A DNA stretch of 60,154 nucleotides. It comes from Bacillota bacterium. GTDB taxonomy: Bacteria; Bacillota; Desulfotomaculia; Desulfotomaculales; Ammonificaceae. Each line of letters opens with the position of its first letter. The first letter of the stretch is position 1. This document shows positions 34,832 to 42,907 of the stretch, piece after piece. Location: contig JBFMBK010000016.1 of NCBI GenBank assembly GCA_040755295.1, forward strand, positions 1-60,154, read 5' to 3'. Both the position numbers and the translations under genes were made by a program. Under the pieces are notes generated by a model. The model ran no database searches. It was not told the DNA's origin and saw nothing but the letters and a program-made list of their open reading frames with translations.

Positions 34832-36232
34832 TTAAGGGTCGAAGGACCGCACTACCCTGACAACCTCGATCGGGTTATTAGGGTCATGAACCGGCGTATT
34901 TATCAACGCTTCTTCGATGGGGCCGCGCAGGCCCTTGTCGTCACGAGGACACGCATTCCAGGTTGATGGAGATGTAATCTGATAATTGTTTATCTTGTAA
35001 TCCTTAATCGCCATGAAGTGCGCAAGACAACCACGCGGCGCTTCCCAGAGCGCCATCCCTTCTCCCTGCGCCGGGACCGAGCAGGGTTTGTACGTCGGCT
35101 CGCCGGGTTTAAGCTGGTCGAGCCATTGGGACATAGCGTGAGCAATCATCTTGCATTCAACCGCTCTGGCGATATGCCGGCCCATAACTGAGAACGCCTT
35201 TTCTCCCAGGGAGGTAACATCTGAAACCTTGTTGACCCACATCCGGGCAAGCGGGCCTCCTTCGTGAGGCAGGCCGTTATACCTCGGCGCCTTGATCCAC
35301 GAATACGCTCCAAGCTTTTCGGGTTGCGGTTCGGTCCTACCAAGCCTTGGATTCAAGCCGCTGGTTTCGTCCTTAAACCAGGAATACTTAACATCTTCAG
35401 TTATCTTCTCGGCATCCACCGACGCAAGCTTATTATTGGTATAAGAGCCGCGCTTAATCAAAAGGTTTTTCCCTGTAGGATCTTTTCGATCATTGAGCGG
35501 GAAAATACCGAAAGCCAGCAGGTTTCCGCAGCCACGTCCGATATTAAAGTAATCCTTATATGCTTCGGCGACCGCATAAACATCCGGCACATAAACGTTA
35601 TCTACGAAGCTGGTTAATTCGTTCAGGATGATACGAAACTGATCAATCTTCTCCTGGGTGACTTTTTCCGTGACACCGCCCGGAATGATAACCGTAATAT
35701 GCGGCATTTTACCGCCCCAAATGGCCGTCATTTCCTGAGCCCGCCGCCGTGCGGTAAAGGCTTGATTATAATTGTCCAGCAACCGGTTATTTCTGGAACC
35801 GGACAATCTGAAATCGCCTTTATAGCGCGGAATAAACGGCGCTGTTTCGGGACCGGTGACGTAGTCAAGCAATGCCATATGATAAAAGTGCATAACGTGA
35901 GCCATTATACTATTTGAACCGTGAATCAGGTTCCTGACGATCCGGCCGTTCGGCGGCACTTCCGCGTTCATGGCGTCATCAAGACATCGTGCGGCGGCTA
36001 TGGCATGGGAAGTGGGACTGACACCGCAAATACGCTGTGTTATATGCTGAGCATCCCGCGGGTCGCGGCCTTTTAAAATTAATTCAAAACCACGAAAAAG
36101 GGTACCTGAAGAACGGGCTTCGCTGACTCCTTGATGGTCAATATTTACTTCAATCTTGAGGTGACCTTCGACCCGGGTTAGAGGGTCAATTATTATGGTG
36201 GAGACTTCTGACACTTCTGGCACTTCTGACAC
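34832..36232 (-). CDS. [NiFe] hydrogenase large subunit homologue lacking three Ni-ligand cysteines
   Basis: This 466-residue protein matches group 1 [NiFe] hydrogenase large subunits along its length. It has Asp-Pro-Leu-Thr-Arg-Val-Glu-Gly-His (L0), Gln-Arg-Ile-Cys69-Gly-Val-Ser72-Pro-Thr-Ser-His (L1), Glu-Ala-Pro-Arg-Gly, and Trp-Asn-Ala-Cys-Pro-Arg-Asp-Asp-Lys-Gly. Family enzymes need Cys-x2-Cys in L1 and Asp-Pro-Cys-x2-Cys-x2-His at the C-terminus. Here the second L1 Cys is Ser (AGT), and the frame ends Ser-Phe-Asp-Pro then TAA at the first L2 Cys position. Neither other frame restores the motif. The Ni-Fe centre therefore should not assemble in the usual way. GTG start with SD GGGGGGAAA; a 9-nt tandem repeat opens the gene. 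It lies 23 nt behind the small subunit. Confidence 0.88.
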   Translation of the reverse strand: MSEVPEVSEVSTIIIDPLTRVEGHLKIEVNIDHQGVSEARSSGTLFRGFELILKGRDPRDAQHITQRICGVSPTSHAIAAARCLDDAMNAEVPPNGRIVRNLIHGSNSIMAHVMHFYHMALLDYVTGPETAPFIPRYKGDFRLSGSRNNRLLDNYNQAFTARRRAQEMTAIWGGKMPHITVIIPGGVTEKVTQEKIDQFRIILNELTSFVDNVYVPDVYAVAEAYKDYFNIGRGCGNLLAFGIFPLNDRKDPTGKNLLIKRGSYTNNKLASVDAEKITEDVKYSWFKDETSGLNPRLGRTEPQPEKLGAYSWIKAPRYNGLPHEGGPLARMWVNKVSDVTSLGEKAFSVMGRHIARAVECKMIAHAMSQWLDQLKPGEPTYKPCSVPAQGEGMALWEAPRGCLAHFMAIKDYKINNYQITSPSTWNACPRDDKGLRGPIEEALINTPVHDPNNPIEVVRVVRSFDP

Positions 36233-36238
36233 TTCTGA
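36203..36238. repeat. 9-nt tandem repeat at the large subunit start
   Basis: Four units of CACTTCTGA (plus strand; TCAGAAGTG on the coding strand) encode the N-terminal Ser-Glu-Val, Pro-Glu-Val, Ser-Glu-Val run and supply three in-frame GTG codons near the SD. Confidence 0.9.
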
Positions 36239-36255
36239 TTTCCCCCCTTATACCG

Positions 36256-37188
36256 TTAATCTACTTGTTCGTGGATGCGGTACCGGCCATAAAGCGGCCC
36301 GCAATCATCGGGGAAACCGGGTTCCGAGCAGGCCTGGCAGGGTGTTCCGGCCGGGATGCACCAGTTGGTTTGGTTATTCCACTGCCTTATGTTACACCTG
36401 GCGCGCGCCACCATTCCCTTGCACCCAACGAAAGCCAGACACCCATGATCCCCTGGGTTCTGCGCAAATATGCCCTGGGAAAAATATGTGCACCGTGGAC
36501 ATCCCACGTGTATGATCTCCGGAAAGAACATTTTTGGCCTGTTGTATTCGTCAAGATCCGGAATTTCTCCGTAATTCAATACATGTACCAGTGTTCCGAG
36601 AAGATCGTCGGGGTGAACAGGGCAACAACCGATGTTTATAACCGGAGTCTTTTTTAATACTTCCCACACCCCCACCGTTCCGGTCGGGTTAGGATCAGCG
36701 CCCGGAATGCCGCCAAAAGCGGCACACGAGCCGGCGGCGATAACCGTAGCGGCGTTACTGCCCAATAGCTTCACCGCTTCAAGGAAAGTCACTTCTTTTC
36801 CTTTTTTTTGTCCAATCTTGCAATATGCCCCACCTTCGGCTGCAGGCACGCCGCCCTCGATTACCAGGACGTAATCCCCTTTATGCTCCGAAGCGATTTC
36901 TTCCAGATAATCGAATGCTTGATGTCCCGCGCTGGCCATGATCGTAGGATGATATTTCAGACTGATGACGTCGAGAAGCAGCTTTTCTATACTTGGATTT
37001 ACGGAGTTCATGAGCGACATCGAACACCCGTTGCAACCTGCGCCTCGAAGCCAGATAACGGGCGGCTTACCTTCCGCTGCACGGGCTAAAGTGTCGAGAA
37101 CCATCGGTTCCAAAGTGGTTAAAAGACCTGCCCCGGCTACCGCGCCGGAACTTATGCGAATAAAATCGCGACGCGAGATGCGCCTCAC
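36256..37188 (-). CDS. [NiFe] hydrogenase small subunit, Tat-exported
   Basis: The iron-sulfur subunit of about 310 residues transfers electrons from the active site. It begins with a twin-arginine signal (Ser-Arg-Arg-Asp-Phe-Ile-Arg and a hydrophobic Ala/Gly stretch), so the complex should be exported. Proximal-cluster cysteines lie in Gly-Cys-Asn-Gly-Cys-Ser, Gly-Ser-Cys-Ala and Gly-Cys-Cys-Pro. Distal and medial ligands follow in Gly-Cys-Pro-Arg-Cys, Gly-Cys-Leu-x4-Gly-Cys-Lys-Gly and Thr-Pro-Cys-Gln-Ala-Cys-Ser-Glu-Pro-Gly-Phe. It looks intact, with extra cysteines near the C-terminus. GTG 37188 (or TTG 37191) follows GGGAGGGATGA. No cytochrome b subunit gene is adjacent. Confidence 0.92.
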   Translation of the reverse strand: MRRISRRDFIRISSGAVAGAGLLTTLEPMVLDTLARAAEGKPPVIWLRGAGCNGCSMSLMNSVNPSIEKLLLDVISLKYHPTIMASAGHQAFDYLEEIASEHKGDYVLVIEGGVPAAEGGAYCKIGQKKGKEVTFLEAVKLLGSNAATVIAAGSCAAFGGIPGADPNPTGTVGVWEVLKKTPVINIGCCPVHPDDLLGTLVHVLNYGEIPDLDEYNRPKMFFPEIIHVGCPRCTYFSQGIFAQNPGDHGCLAFVGCKGMVARARCNIRQWNNQTNWCIPAGTPCQACSEPGFPDDCGPLYGRYRIHEQVD

Positions 37189-37373
37189 CAATCATCCCTC
37201 CCCGCTAAAGAATACTTGTGAGCTGACTAGATTTATAATAACTTTTCCTTGGCTCATTTTGGGACAAGATTTATCGCCGGCTTCCACCTCACTCCCTGTT
37301 AATATTTCCGGCTGCAGTTCAGATAAAAATATAATGCCAGGTGCATAAAAGAAAAAAACCGGAGTACGGATTC

Positions 37374-37571
37374 TTAACTCTTAATCACTTCCGTCGTATT
37401 TTGCGATTCCGGCAATACTTCGGGTTCATCTTTTTCTCTGGTGGAACTACGGAACTCTCTTAAAGTCTTGCCCAGTGAACGACCAACTTCCGGTAACCTT
37501 TTAGGACCGAAAATCACCAGCACAAGACCAAGGATTATAAGCAGTTCGGTCGGCCCAATGCGTGGGAACAC
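37374..37571 (-). CDS. tatA: Second TatA/E-type translocase subunit
   Basis: 65 residues opening Met-Phe-Pro-Arg-Ile-Gly-Pro-Thr-Glu-Leu, one membrane helix ending Ile-Phe-Gly-Pro-Lys-Arg-Leu-Pro-Glu-Val-Gly-Arg-Ser-Leu-Gly-Lys, and a short acidic tail. GTG start with GGAGGAAAAATT. It lies between the maturation protease and the Tat-dependent small subunit, so it is probably a dedicated pore subunit co-expressed with the hydrogenase. It differs from the copy at 34299 mainly in its shorter tail. Confidence 0.92.
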   Translation of the reverse strand: MFPRIGPTELLIILGLVLVIFGPKRLPEVGRSLGKTLREFRSSTREKDEPEVLPESQNTTEVIKS

Positions 37572-37613
37572 AATTTTTCCTCCTTTATGCCAAGATTGAA
37601 CGCGGACAAAGAA

Positions 37614-38120
37614 CTATATCTGTAAAGCTTCTTTAACAGGAGAATTCACGGCCAGCCAATCTTCTATATCTTTGTCAACCTGCATTACCAGATTGGAAAG
37701 ACCGGCGGCCACAGCGGGACTCAGTTCCGTTCCCCAGTTAATCACAGCGGGCTGCATACCGTAAACAACAGTAGGGGGCAAAACCCCCATGGCTTTCCCC
37801 AAGTGAAGGACCTCCAATACCCCGATATCGTGCAGCGAGTTGCTTATATTGGGTATAAATTCATCCAACTCTTCCGGCTCGAACTTATAAATCGTTCCGG
37901 CCGCACCGTCACCGTTGACAGCGTCTATCATTATCAGTTGTGTTACGTCCTCAATAAGATACAGGAGATCCATACCGGCAGTACCGCCGTCAATTAACTC
38001 TACTTCCGGCGGATACGTGCGTTTCATCAGTTCCTTCACCGCATGAACCCCAACGCCTTCATCCTGCAAGAGAATATTGCCTACGCCGAGTATTAAGAGA
38101 CGCGGTGTGACGGTTCCCAT
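37614..38120 (-). CDS. Hydrogenase maturation protease (HyaD/HycI family)
   Basis: This nickel-dependent endopeptidase normally removes the C-terminal extension of a large subunit after nickel insertion. The residues known to bind Ni in HybD are all present: Glu in Leu-Gln-Asp-Glu-Gly-Val-Gly, Asp in Ile-Asp-Ala-Val and His in Ser-Leu-His-Asp-Ile-Gly-Val-Leu. ATG 38120 follows AGAGGGGGTTTGT; a longer frame to 38141 includes that SD. It is the first gene of the hydrogenase group, 43 nt before tatA. Its neighbouring large subunit has no C-terminal extension to cut. Confidence 0.9.
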   Translation of the reverse strand: MGTVTPRLLILGVGNILLQDEGVGVHAVKELMKRTYPPEVELIDGGTAGMDLLYLIEDVTQLIMIDAVNGDGAAGTIYKFEPEELDEFIPNISNSLHDIGVLEVLHLGKAMGVLPPTVVYGMQPAVINWGTELSPAVAAGLSNLVMQVDKDIEDWLAVNSPVKEALQI

Positions 38121-38243
38121 ACAAACCCCCTCTATCTTCATTACTCAGTCTAAGTTCGGTATATACTCGCAAATTCCTCCTGTTTATGCGAAAATAATTA
38201 TGTTAAAAACCCAACTTGCCACCGGTTATACTCCGCTTCGAAT

Positions 38244-39350
38244 TCACGAGCCGAAGCTTATACCCATTTGCATTGCCGTCCTTAAAAGATCGTTGCCAAG
38301 CGGTACGCGGCGCATTGCGCCCACCGCCTCTGCGAGAGGCACAGACCCTATGTCGGGCGTCCTAAGACAAACCATTTCGCCGAAACGTCCATCCGCAAGA
38401 AAGTTAACGGCTGCGGCGCCAAACCGGGTGGCAAGGATACGGTCAAAGGGTGTCGGCGTACCGCCCCGCTGTAAATGACCCAGAACGGTTACTCTTGTTT
38501 CAATGCCGGTGTTCTTTTCGATTTGCTCGGCTACCAGATTCCCTACTCCGCCAAGGCGGTAAGGCTCGAAACTTCCCTCGATAACTTTCTTGACGACAAC
38601 CTCGCCGCCGAGGGGTTTTGCTCCTTCAGCCACCACGATGATACTGAACTTCTTTCCGGCTTTTTGACGCTCGAGCACCTTTTCAAAAACCTCATTGGAT
38701 TCGAATGGGATTTCCGGTATAAGAATAACGTCGGCGCCGCCGGCGACTCCGGCATGGAGGGCGATCCAACCCGCGTAACGGCCCATTACCTCTAAAACCA
38801 TCACCCGGTTATGGGATTCCGCCGTTGTATGAAGTTTATCGAGAGCTTCGGTGGCGGTCGTAAGAGCCGTATCGAAGCCGAAAGTCTGATCGGTTGCCGC
38901 TATGTCGTTATCGATGGTTTTGGGAACTCCGATGACGGGAAAGCTGTATCGTTCCCATAATTCTTTGCCGATTTTCAGGCTTCCGTCGCCGCCGATAATC
39001 ACCATCCCGTCGACCCCGTGAGACGCGATGTTGGACATTACACGGTCGGACACGTCCTTGTATACGATTTCGCCGTTTTCATGGAACGGGTAATGGAAGG
39101 GATTGTCCCGGTTGGTGGTTCCGAGGATTGTCCCTCCCCGGGGCAGGATACCCACTACATCCTTCTCTGTCAGCCGGTGGGCTCTGTTCTCGATCAGACC
39201 CCCGAAACCGTCCTCAAACCCCACGACACTAAAACCGTATTCTTTGACAGCGACTTTAACCGCCGCTCTAATGACGGCGTTTAACCCTGGAGCGTCCCCG
39301 CCGCCTGTCAGAACGCCGATACGTTTGATTTGGGTCTTTGCCCGCGGCAT
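38244..39350 (-). CDS. pfkA: 6-phosphofructokinase
   Basis: Phosphorylates fructose-6-phosphate in glycolysis. It has Leu-Thr-Gly-Gly-Gly-Asp-Ala-Pro-Gly-Leu-Asn, the phosphoryl-donor loop Ile-Gly-Gly-Asp-Gly-Ser and the catalytic Pro-Lys-Thr-Ile-Asp-Asn-Asp. In E. coli PFK the two discriminating positions are Gly104 and Gly124; PPi enzymes have Asp and Lys. Here they are Gly and Lys, the pattern of the mixed 'group III' clade, mostly ATP-dependent. Donor choice is thus inferred as ATP. 368 residues; ATG after GAGGGGGGAATGGG. A composite repeat lies upstream. Confidence 0.93.
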   Translation of the reverse strand: MPRAKTQIKRIGVLTGGGDAPGLNAVIRAAVKVAVKEYGFSVVGFEDGFGGLIENRAHRLTEKDVVGILPRGGTILGTTNRDNPFHYPFHENGEIVYKDVSDRVMSNIASHGVDGMVIIGGDGSLKIGKELWERYSFPVIGVPKTIDNDIAATDQTFGFDTALTTATEALDKLHTTAESHNRVMVLEVMGRYAGWIALHAGVAGGADVILIPEIPFESNEVFEKVLERQKAGKKFSIIVVAEGAKPLGGEVVVKKVIEGSFEPYRLGGVGNLVAEQIEKNTGIETRVTVLGHLQRGGTPTPFDRILATRFGAAAVNFLADGRFGEMVCLRTPDIGSVPLAEAVGAMRRVPLGNDLLRTAMQMGISFGS

Positions 39351-39370
39351 CCCATTCCCCCCTCTTGTTC

Positions 39371-39745
39371 AAAAATAGCGTTCTTTCGTAGGGCGCCGCG
39401 ATAAGCTTCGTATAGCTGCGTCAGCTTGGCAAGGCCGGGTCCTCACCCAGCACTCAGTTGCGCTTTTAAAAAAAGTCGCTTCCGTTAAACCGCTATTCAT
39501 GTACTTTTCGCAACTGCGTTTTTGATACCAGTCTGAGTGCTGGGCTCCAGCCCGTCCTGGCAAATCTTCCTTGCTCTGCTCGCTTCTCACGGCGTTTCGT
39601 ATGTGTTACACTTTTGCAGCTAAGCAACAAGCTTACGGGCCTATATTTTCAGATTTCGTGGTGCCGCCACGTGCATGAACGGACTTCACTCGGGAAGTGC
39701 TACTTACTTCTCCCCGCGCTCCGTATTACGCTACATTCATGAACT
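39371..39745. repeat. Dispersed palindrome, composite copy 6
   Basis: The left arm (AATAGCGTTCTTTCG, GGGCGCCGCGATAAGC) abuts the pfkA leader. The centre is a nested inverted repeat with CCCAGCACTCAG (39436) and CTGAGTGCTGGG (39531). The right arm has CTTCTCACGGCGTTTCGT and TAAGCAACAAGCTTACGGG. A further stretch after 39650 is shared with 48777-48873. It fills the 408-nt gap between pfkA and the UPF0182 gene. Confidence 0.75.
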
Positions 39746-39759
39746 GCCATTCCCCATTT

Positions 39760-42501
39760 TTATTCTTTAGCTGGAGCGGCCTTCGGCTCGATGGCGAACT
39801 CTTCCAGTTCCTGTAATGACTTTTTCAAGCTGTCAAGGTTTGATCCGTAACCGGTCCAGTCACCTTTTTTCAGCGATTCCTCCGCCTTTTCAAAGAATTG
39901 ATTCGCCTCGTGAATCCGTTGGGCTATGGTCCTTTTTTCACCCTGCCGGTCGGACGGCGATTGAGCCGGTTCCTGTACCTGTCCGGAAAAGACCTTACTG
40001 AGTGCGGCTTCAAGTGTCGGCTCCATAACGATACGGTCACCGTGGACCACTATTACCCGCCGCAGTTCCGGCATCTTTGATTGCTCCGCCTGAAGATAGA
40101 TCGGTTCAACGTAAAGAAGCGCATTTTTCACCGGAATGGTCAGCAGATTGCCGCGTATCACGCTCGAACCTCGCTGATCCCAAAGTGTCAACTGCTGTGA
40201 TATCTGGGCGTCCTGGTTGATCCGGGCCTCGACCTGCATCGGACCGTAGACGAGTTCCTGCTTGGGAAATTCATAGACCAGCAGGCGGCCGTAATTCTCT
40301 CCGTCACACCGCGCCGCGAGCCAGGCGATCATATTCTTTTTATTCTGCGGGCTGAACGGCATGATTAACATGAACTCTGGACGGTCTTCGCCGGGGAGCC
40401 GCGAGATAATATAGTAGGGGTCTACCTCTACCTCTTGATTCTCAAGGATTTCCGAAGGTTTTACCCATTTATCCTCCTTGTTGTAAAACACCTGGGGATC
40501 CTGCATGTGAAAAACGGCGTACATTTCGGCCTGTATCGAAAACAGATCCTCGGGATACCTGAGGTGCTGCGAGATTCCTTCCGGCAGATCCTTGAGCGGT
40601 TTAAACATACCGGGGAAAATGTTTGCCAGACTCCTGGCAATCGGGTCATTCGGGTCGTTCAAATAGAAATTGACGTTGCCGTTGTAAGCGTCGACAACCA
40701 CCTTGACGGCGTTACGAATGTAATTGAAGCTCCCGTCGGCATACGGCTCGGCATAAGGGAACCAACGGGAGGTGGTATAGGCGTCCCAGACGAAATACAT
40801 CCGGCCGTCAGAGACCACAAGATAGGGGTCGCGGTCGTATCCCAAAAAGGGGGCGATCTTTTTTACCCGTTCCTGAATATCGCGGTAATAAAGAATCTTT
40901 GAGTCTTTATTAATGTCGCTCGAAAGAAGAAGCTTATAATCGTTGAGGGACAAGGCGAAGGCGAGGCGCCGCCAAAAGCTGCCTATGGAAACGCCGCTCG
41001 ATTCCAGGTAGTGGGTGTAAACGTTGCCGTCCCCCTTGGGATAGTCGAATTCGCCGGTGTTCGTGTTGACCACCGAGTAAGGGGCCGGGGTTTCACCGTA
41101 ATATATTTCCGGCCTGGTGATTTTAAGACCTGTCGTGCTCTGAGGCGGGATATCCTTCAGAAAAAACTGGGGCAACCCTTCGGATGTAACCTCATTGACC
41201 GGACTCATCGCCGCGCCGTAACCGTGGGTGTATTTCAGATGGCGGTTAATCCATGTTTGTGCCTGCGACGGTAGTTTATCCTGATCAAGCTCTCTTGCCG
41301 CCAGCATAACCTGGCGGTACTGTCCGTCAATCGTATAGCGGTCGATGTCGATATCGTTAAACTGATAGTATAACCGCATTTCCTGAAGTTGACCGTATGT
41401 TTCTTTCAAGGGTTTCCAGTCCCAAAGCCGTACGTTGGCGAAGGTGTCCGCGTTATCTTTGACATCCGAGGCGACCAGGGTTTTCCCCGCCGGAAACTGC
41501 TTACGCTCCACCTTATCTATCCCGTAAGCCATCCTTGTAAAAGCAATACCGTTTTTGATGTACGGTTGTTCCCGGTCAAGTTCGTTAGGTTCCACCAGCA
41601 GTTTCTGAACCGCCGCCGGGTATAACACGCCCATGGCCAAAGAAACGACGATCAGCGTCCCGATGCCGTACAGAGCGTATTTAAGCGAAGAGCGGATGCC
41701 GCCGTATATCCCCGCCAGGGCCGCCAGAAGGGATATGACCAGGAGTATCTTGATCGCCAGCAGGCCGGCATGAATGTCCGTATAACCGGGTCCGAAGACG
41801 GTTCCTCTTTCAGAATAAAGAAGCTGGAACCTGTTGAGGTAGTACCCCCATGCCTTTAAGAACAAAAGGGCGCTGCAGAGAAACGCGACATGACGCATAG
41901 CCGCCCGCGAACGCCAGAAGCTTCGCCCTTTAAGCGGATCAACGCCGAAGTATATAAGGGCGACCATGATTGTGGTGAACAGCACCATTCCGAAGCTCAA
42001 ACGATACATGAGTAATTGAAAAGGCAAAGAAAAAATGTAAAAGCCGAGATCCTTGTTGAAGATGGGATCGGCTTTTCCGAAGGCCACCGGATGCAGATAC
42101 TGCTGCACGACGAGCCATTTCCCGGTAAGTATGGAGATAAAAATCAGCGCGGCGATCGCACTTCCGAGGATAAAGGCGATGTTGACCAGCCGCGGTCCTA
42201 TTACCTGTTGCCAGGGATTCTGCTCAATTGTCTGCCCGCCGTCCGTAACAAGCCTTACCGTTTGAATCACGTAACGGCGCGTAAGAAGCAGATTGGCCAG
42301 TAAAAAGACAAAGAAAATACACGCGGCGCCAATCTTCAAGGCTAAACCTGTAAATAAAATCTTAAGAAAAACATCCCGGTAATTAAGGGATTGGAACCAG
42401 AGCCAGTCGGTGTAATAATGCGCTCCGCTACCCAAGAGGAAGAGTATTAAAAGAATCAGCCCCGCAAGGCCGGCAAACGGGAACCGCCGGCGTTTAGGCA
42501 C
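39760..42501 (-). CDS. UPF0182 family large membrane protein
   Basis: 913 residues. The first 320 contain about seven membrane helices; the rest is a large, probably extracytoplasmic domain. Tyr-Thr-Asp-Trp-Leu-Trp-Phe near residue 30, Arg-Thr-like Asp-Arg-Glu-Gln-Pro-Tyr-Ile near 310, and Gly-Tyr-Asp-Arg-Asp-Pro-Tyr in the middle agree with the COG1615/UPF0182 family of Actinobacteria and Clostridia. Function is unknown. The C-terminal 60 residues are a charged, coiled-coil-like Glu/Lys-rich helix. GTG start after AAAGGAGGTCTTGCC. A duplicate of its last codons is found at 48829. Confidence 0.9.
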   Translation of the reverse strand: MPKRRRFPFAGLAGLILLILFLLGSGAHYYTDWLWFQSLNYRDVFLKILFTGLALKIGAACIFFVFLLANLLLTRRYVIQTVRLVTDGGQTIEQNPWQQVIGPRLVNIAFILGSAIAALIFISILTGKWLVVQQYLHPVAFGKADPIFNKDLGFYIFSLPFQLLMYRLSFGMVLFTTIMVALIYFGVDPLKGRSFWRSRAAMRHVAFLCSALLFLKAWGYYLNRFQLLYSERGTVFGPGYTDIHAGLLAIKILLVISLLAALAGIYGGIRSSLKYALYGIGTLIVVSLAMGVLYPAAVQKLLVEPNELDREQPYIKNGIAFTRMAYGIDKVERKQFPAGKTLVASDVKDNADTFANVRLWDWKPLKETYGQLQEMRLYYQFNDIDIDRYTIDGQYRQVMLAARELDQDKLPSQAQTWINRHLKYTHGYGAAMSPVNEVTSEGLPQFFLKDIPPQSTTGLKITRPEIYYGETPAPYSVVNTNTGEFDYPKGDGNVYTHYLESSGVSIGSFWRRLAFALSLNDYKLLLSSDINKDSKILYYRDIQERVKKIAPFLGYDRDPYLVVSDGRMYFVWDAYTTSRWFPYAEPYADGSFNYIRNAVKVVVDAYNGNVNFYLNDPNDPIARSLANIFPGMFKPLKDLPEGISQHLRYPEDLFSIQAEMYAVFHMQDPQVFYNKEDKWVKPSEILENQEVEVDPYYIISRLPGEDRPEFMLIMPFSPQNKKNMIAWLAARCDGENYGRLLVYEFPKQELVYGPMQVEARINQDAQISQQLTLWDQRGSSVIRGNLLTIPVKNALLYVEPIYLQAEQSKMPELRRVIVVHGDRIVMEPTLEAALSKVFSGQVQEPAQSPSDRQGEKRTIAQRIHEANQFFEKAEESLKKGDWTGYGSNLDSLKKSLQELEEFAIEPKAAPAKE

Positions 42502-42519
42502 GGCAAGACCTCCTTTGGT

Positions 42520-42702
42520 TTATACAGGTTTTGGATTCTTCTGAGATTCCTCGGCTTCGTGCCTCAGCTTCGCCTGGCAAAGAGGGCACACCGAAGCCGG
42601 CTTCTTAGGAGTCGCAAAAGGATCGTCCTCTTCCTCCGCCAACAGATCTTCGAGCGCGTCGGTCTCGAATTTACGGCCGCAGAGGATGCACCTTTTTTCC
42701 AT
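42520..42702 (-). CDS. Small Cys-rich zinc-ribbon-like protein
   Basis: 60 residues with Cys-Ile-Leu-Cys-Gly-Arg-Lys-Phe near the N-terminus and Val-Cys-Pro-Leu-Cys-Gln-Ala-Lys-Leu in the second half, separated by a Glu/Asp-rich linker. The CxxC...CxxC pattern suggests one bound zinc. It resembles the small DUF2197-type proteins of Firmicutes, but I am not certain of the family. ATG 42702 follows AAAGGGTGGTATC. It lies immediately upstream of the UPF0182 gene, and may be co-transcribed with it. Confidence 0.7.
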   Translation of the reverse strand: MEKRCILCGRKFETDALEDLLAEEEDDPFATPKKPASVCPLCQAKLRHEAEESQKNPKPV

Positions 42703-42907
42703 GATACCACCCTTTCTCAGAGTATATAATACTGTTAAGTCAGGCACACGTTAAGGGTTTTCTCTGAATTAATGCAGTGAGTTTTTCCGGTATCTTTGGT
42801 TTTTTCTCATAGTATACTGTTCGCTGAGAATTAGGATGCTCCTGCTGTTTAAGATTAACATAATTAATACAGCAGGTAAATTCTGAGGTAAATGTGGAAC
42901 GAAAAAA

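Noticed and set aside
34827-34842. Selenocysteine at the end of the hydrogenase large subunit, as in [NiFeSe] enzymes
   Set aside because: The stop is TAA, not TGA, and the following codons do not encode the second L2 cysteine or the His.
38142-38243. Sigma-54 promoter (TGGCAAG...) before the hydrogenase maturation protease
   Set aside because: The -12 GC element is missing at the required distance.
39371-39745. Direct-repeat look of the intergenic DNA as a CRISPR array
   Set aside because: Units are 7-nt degenerate or large palindromes. There are no regularly spaced identical repeats with unique spacers and no cas genes.
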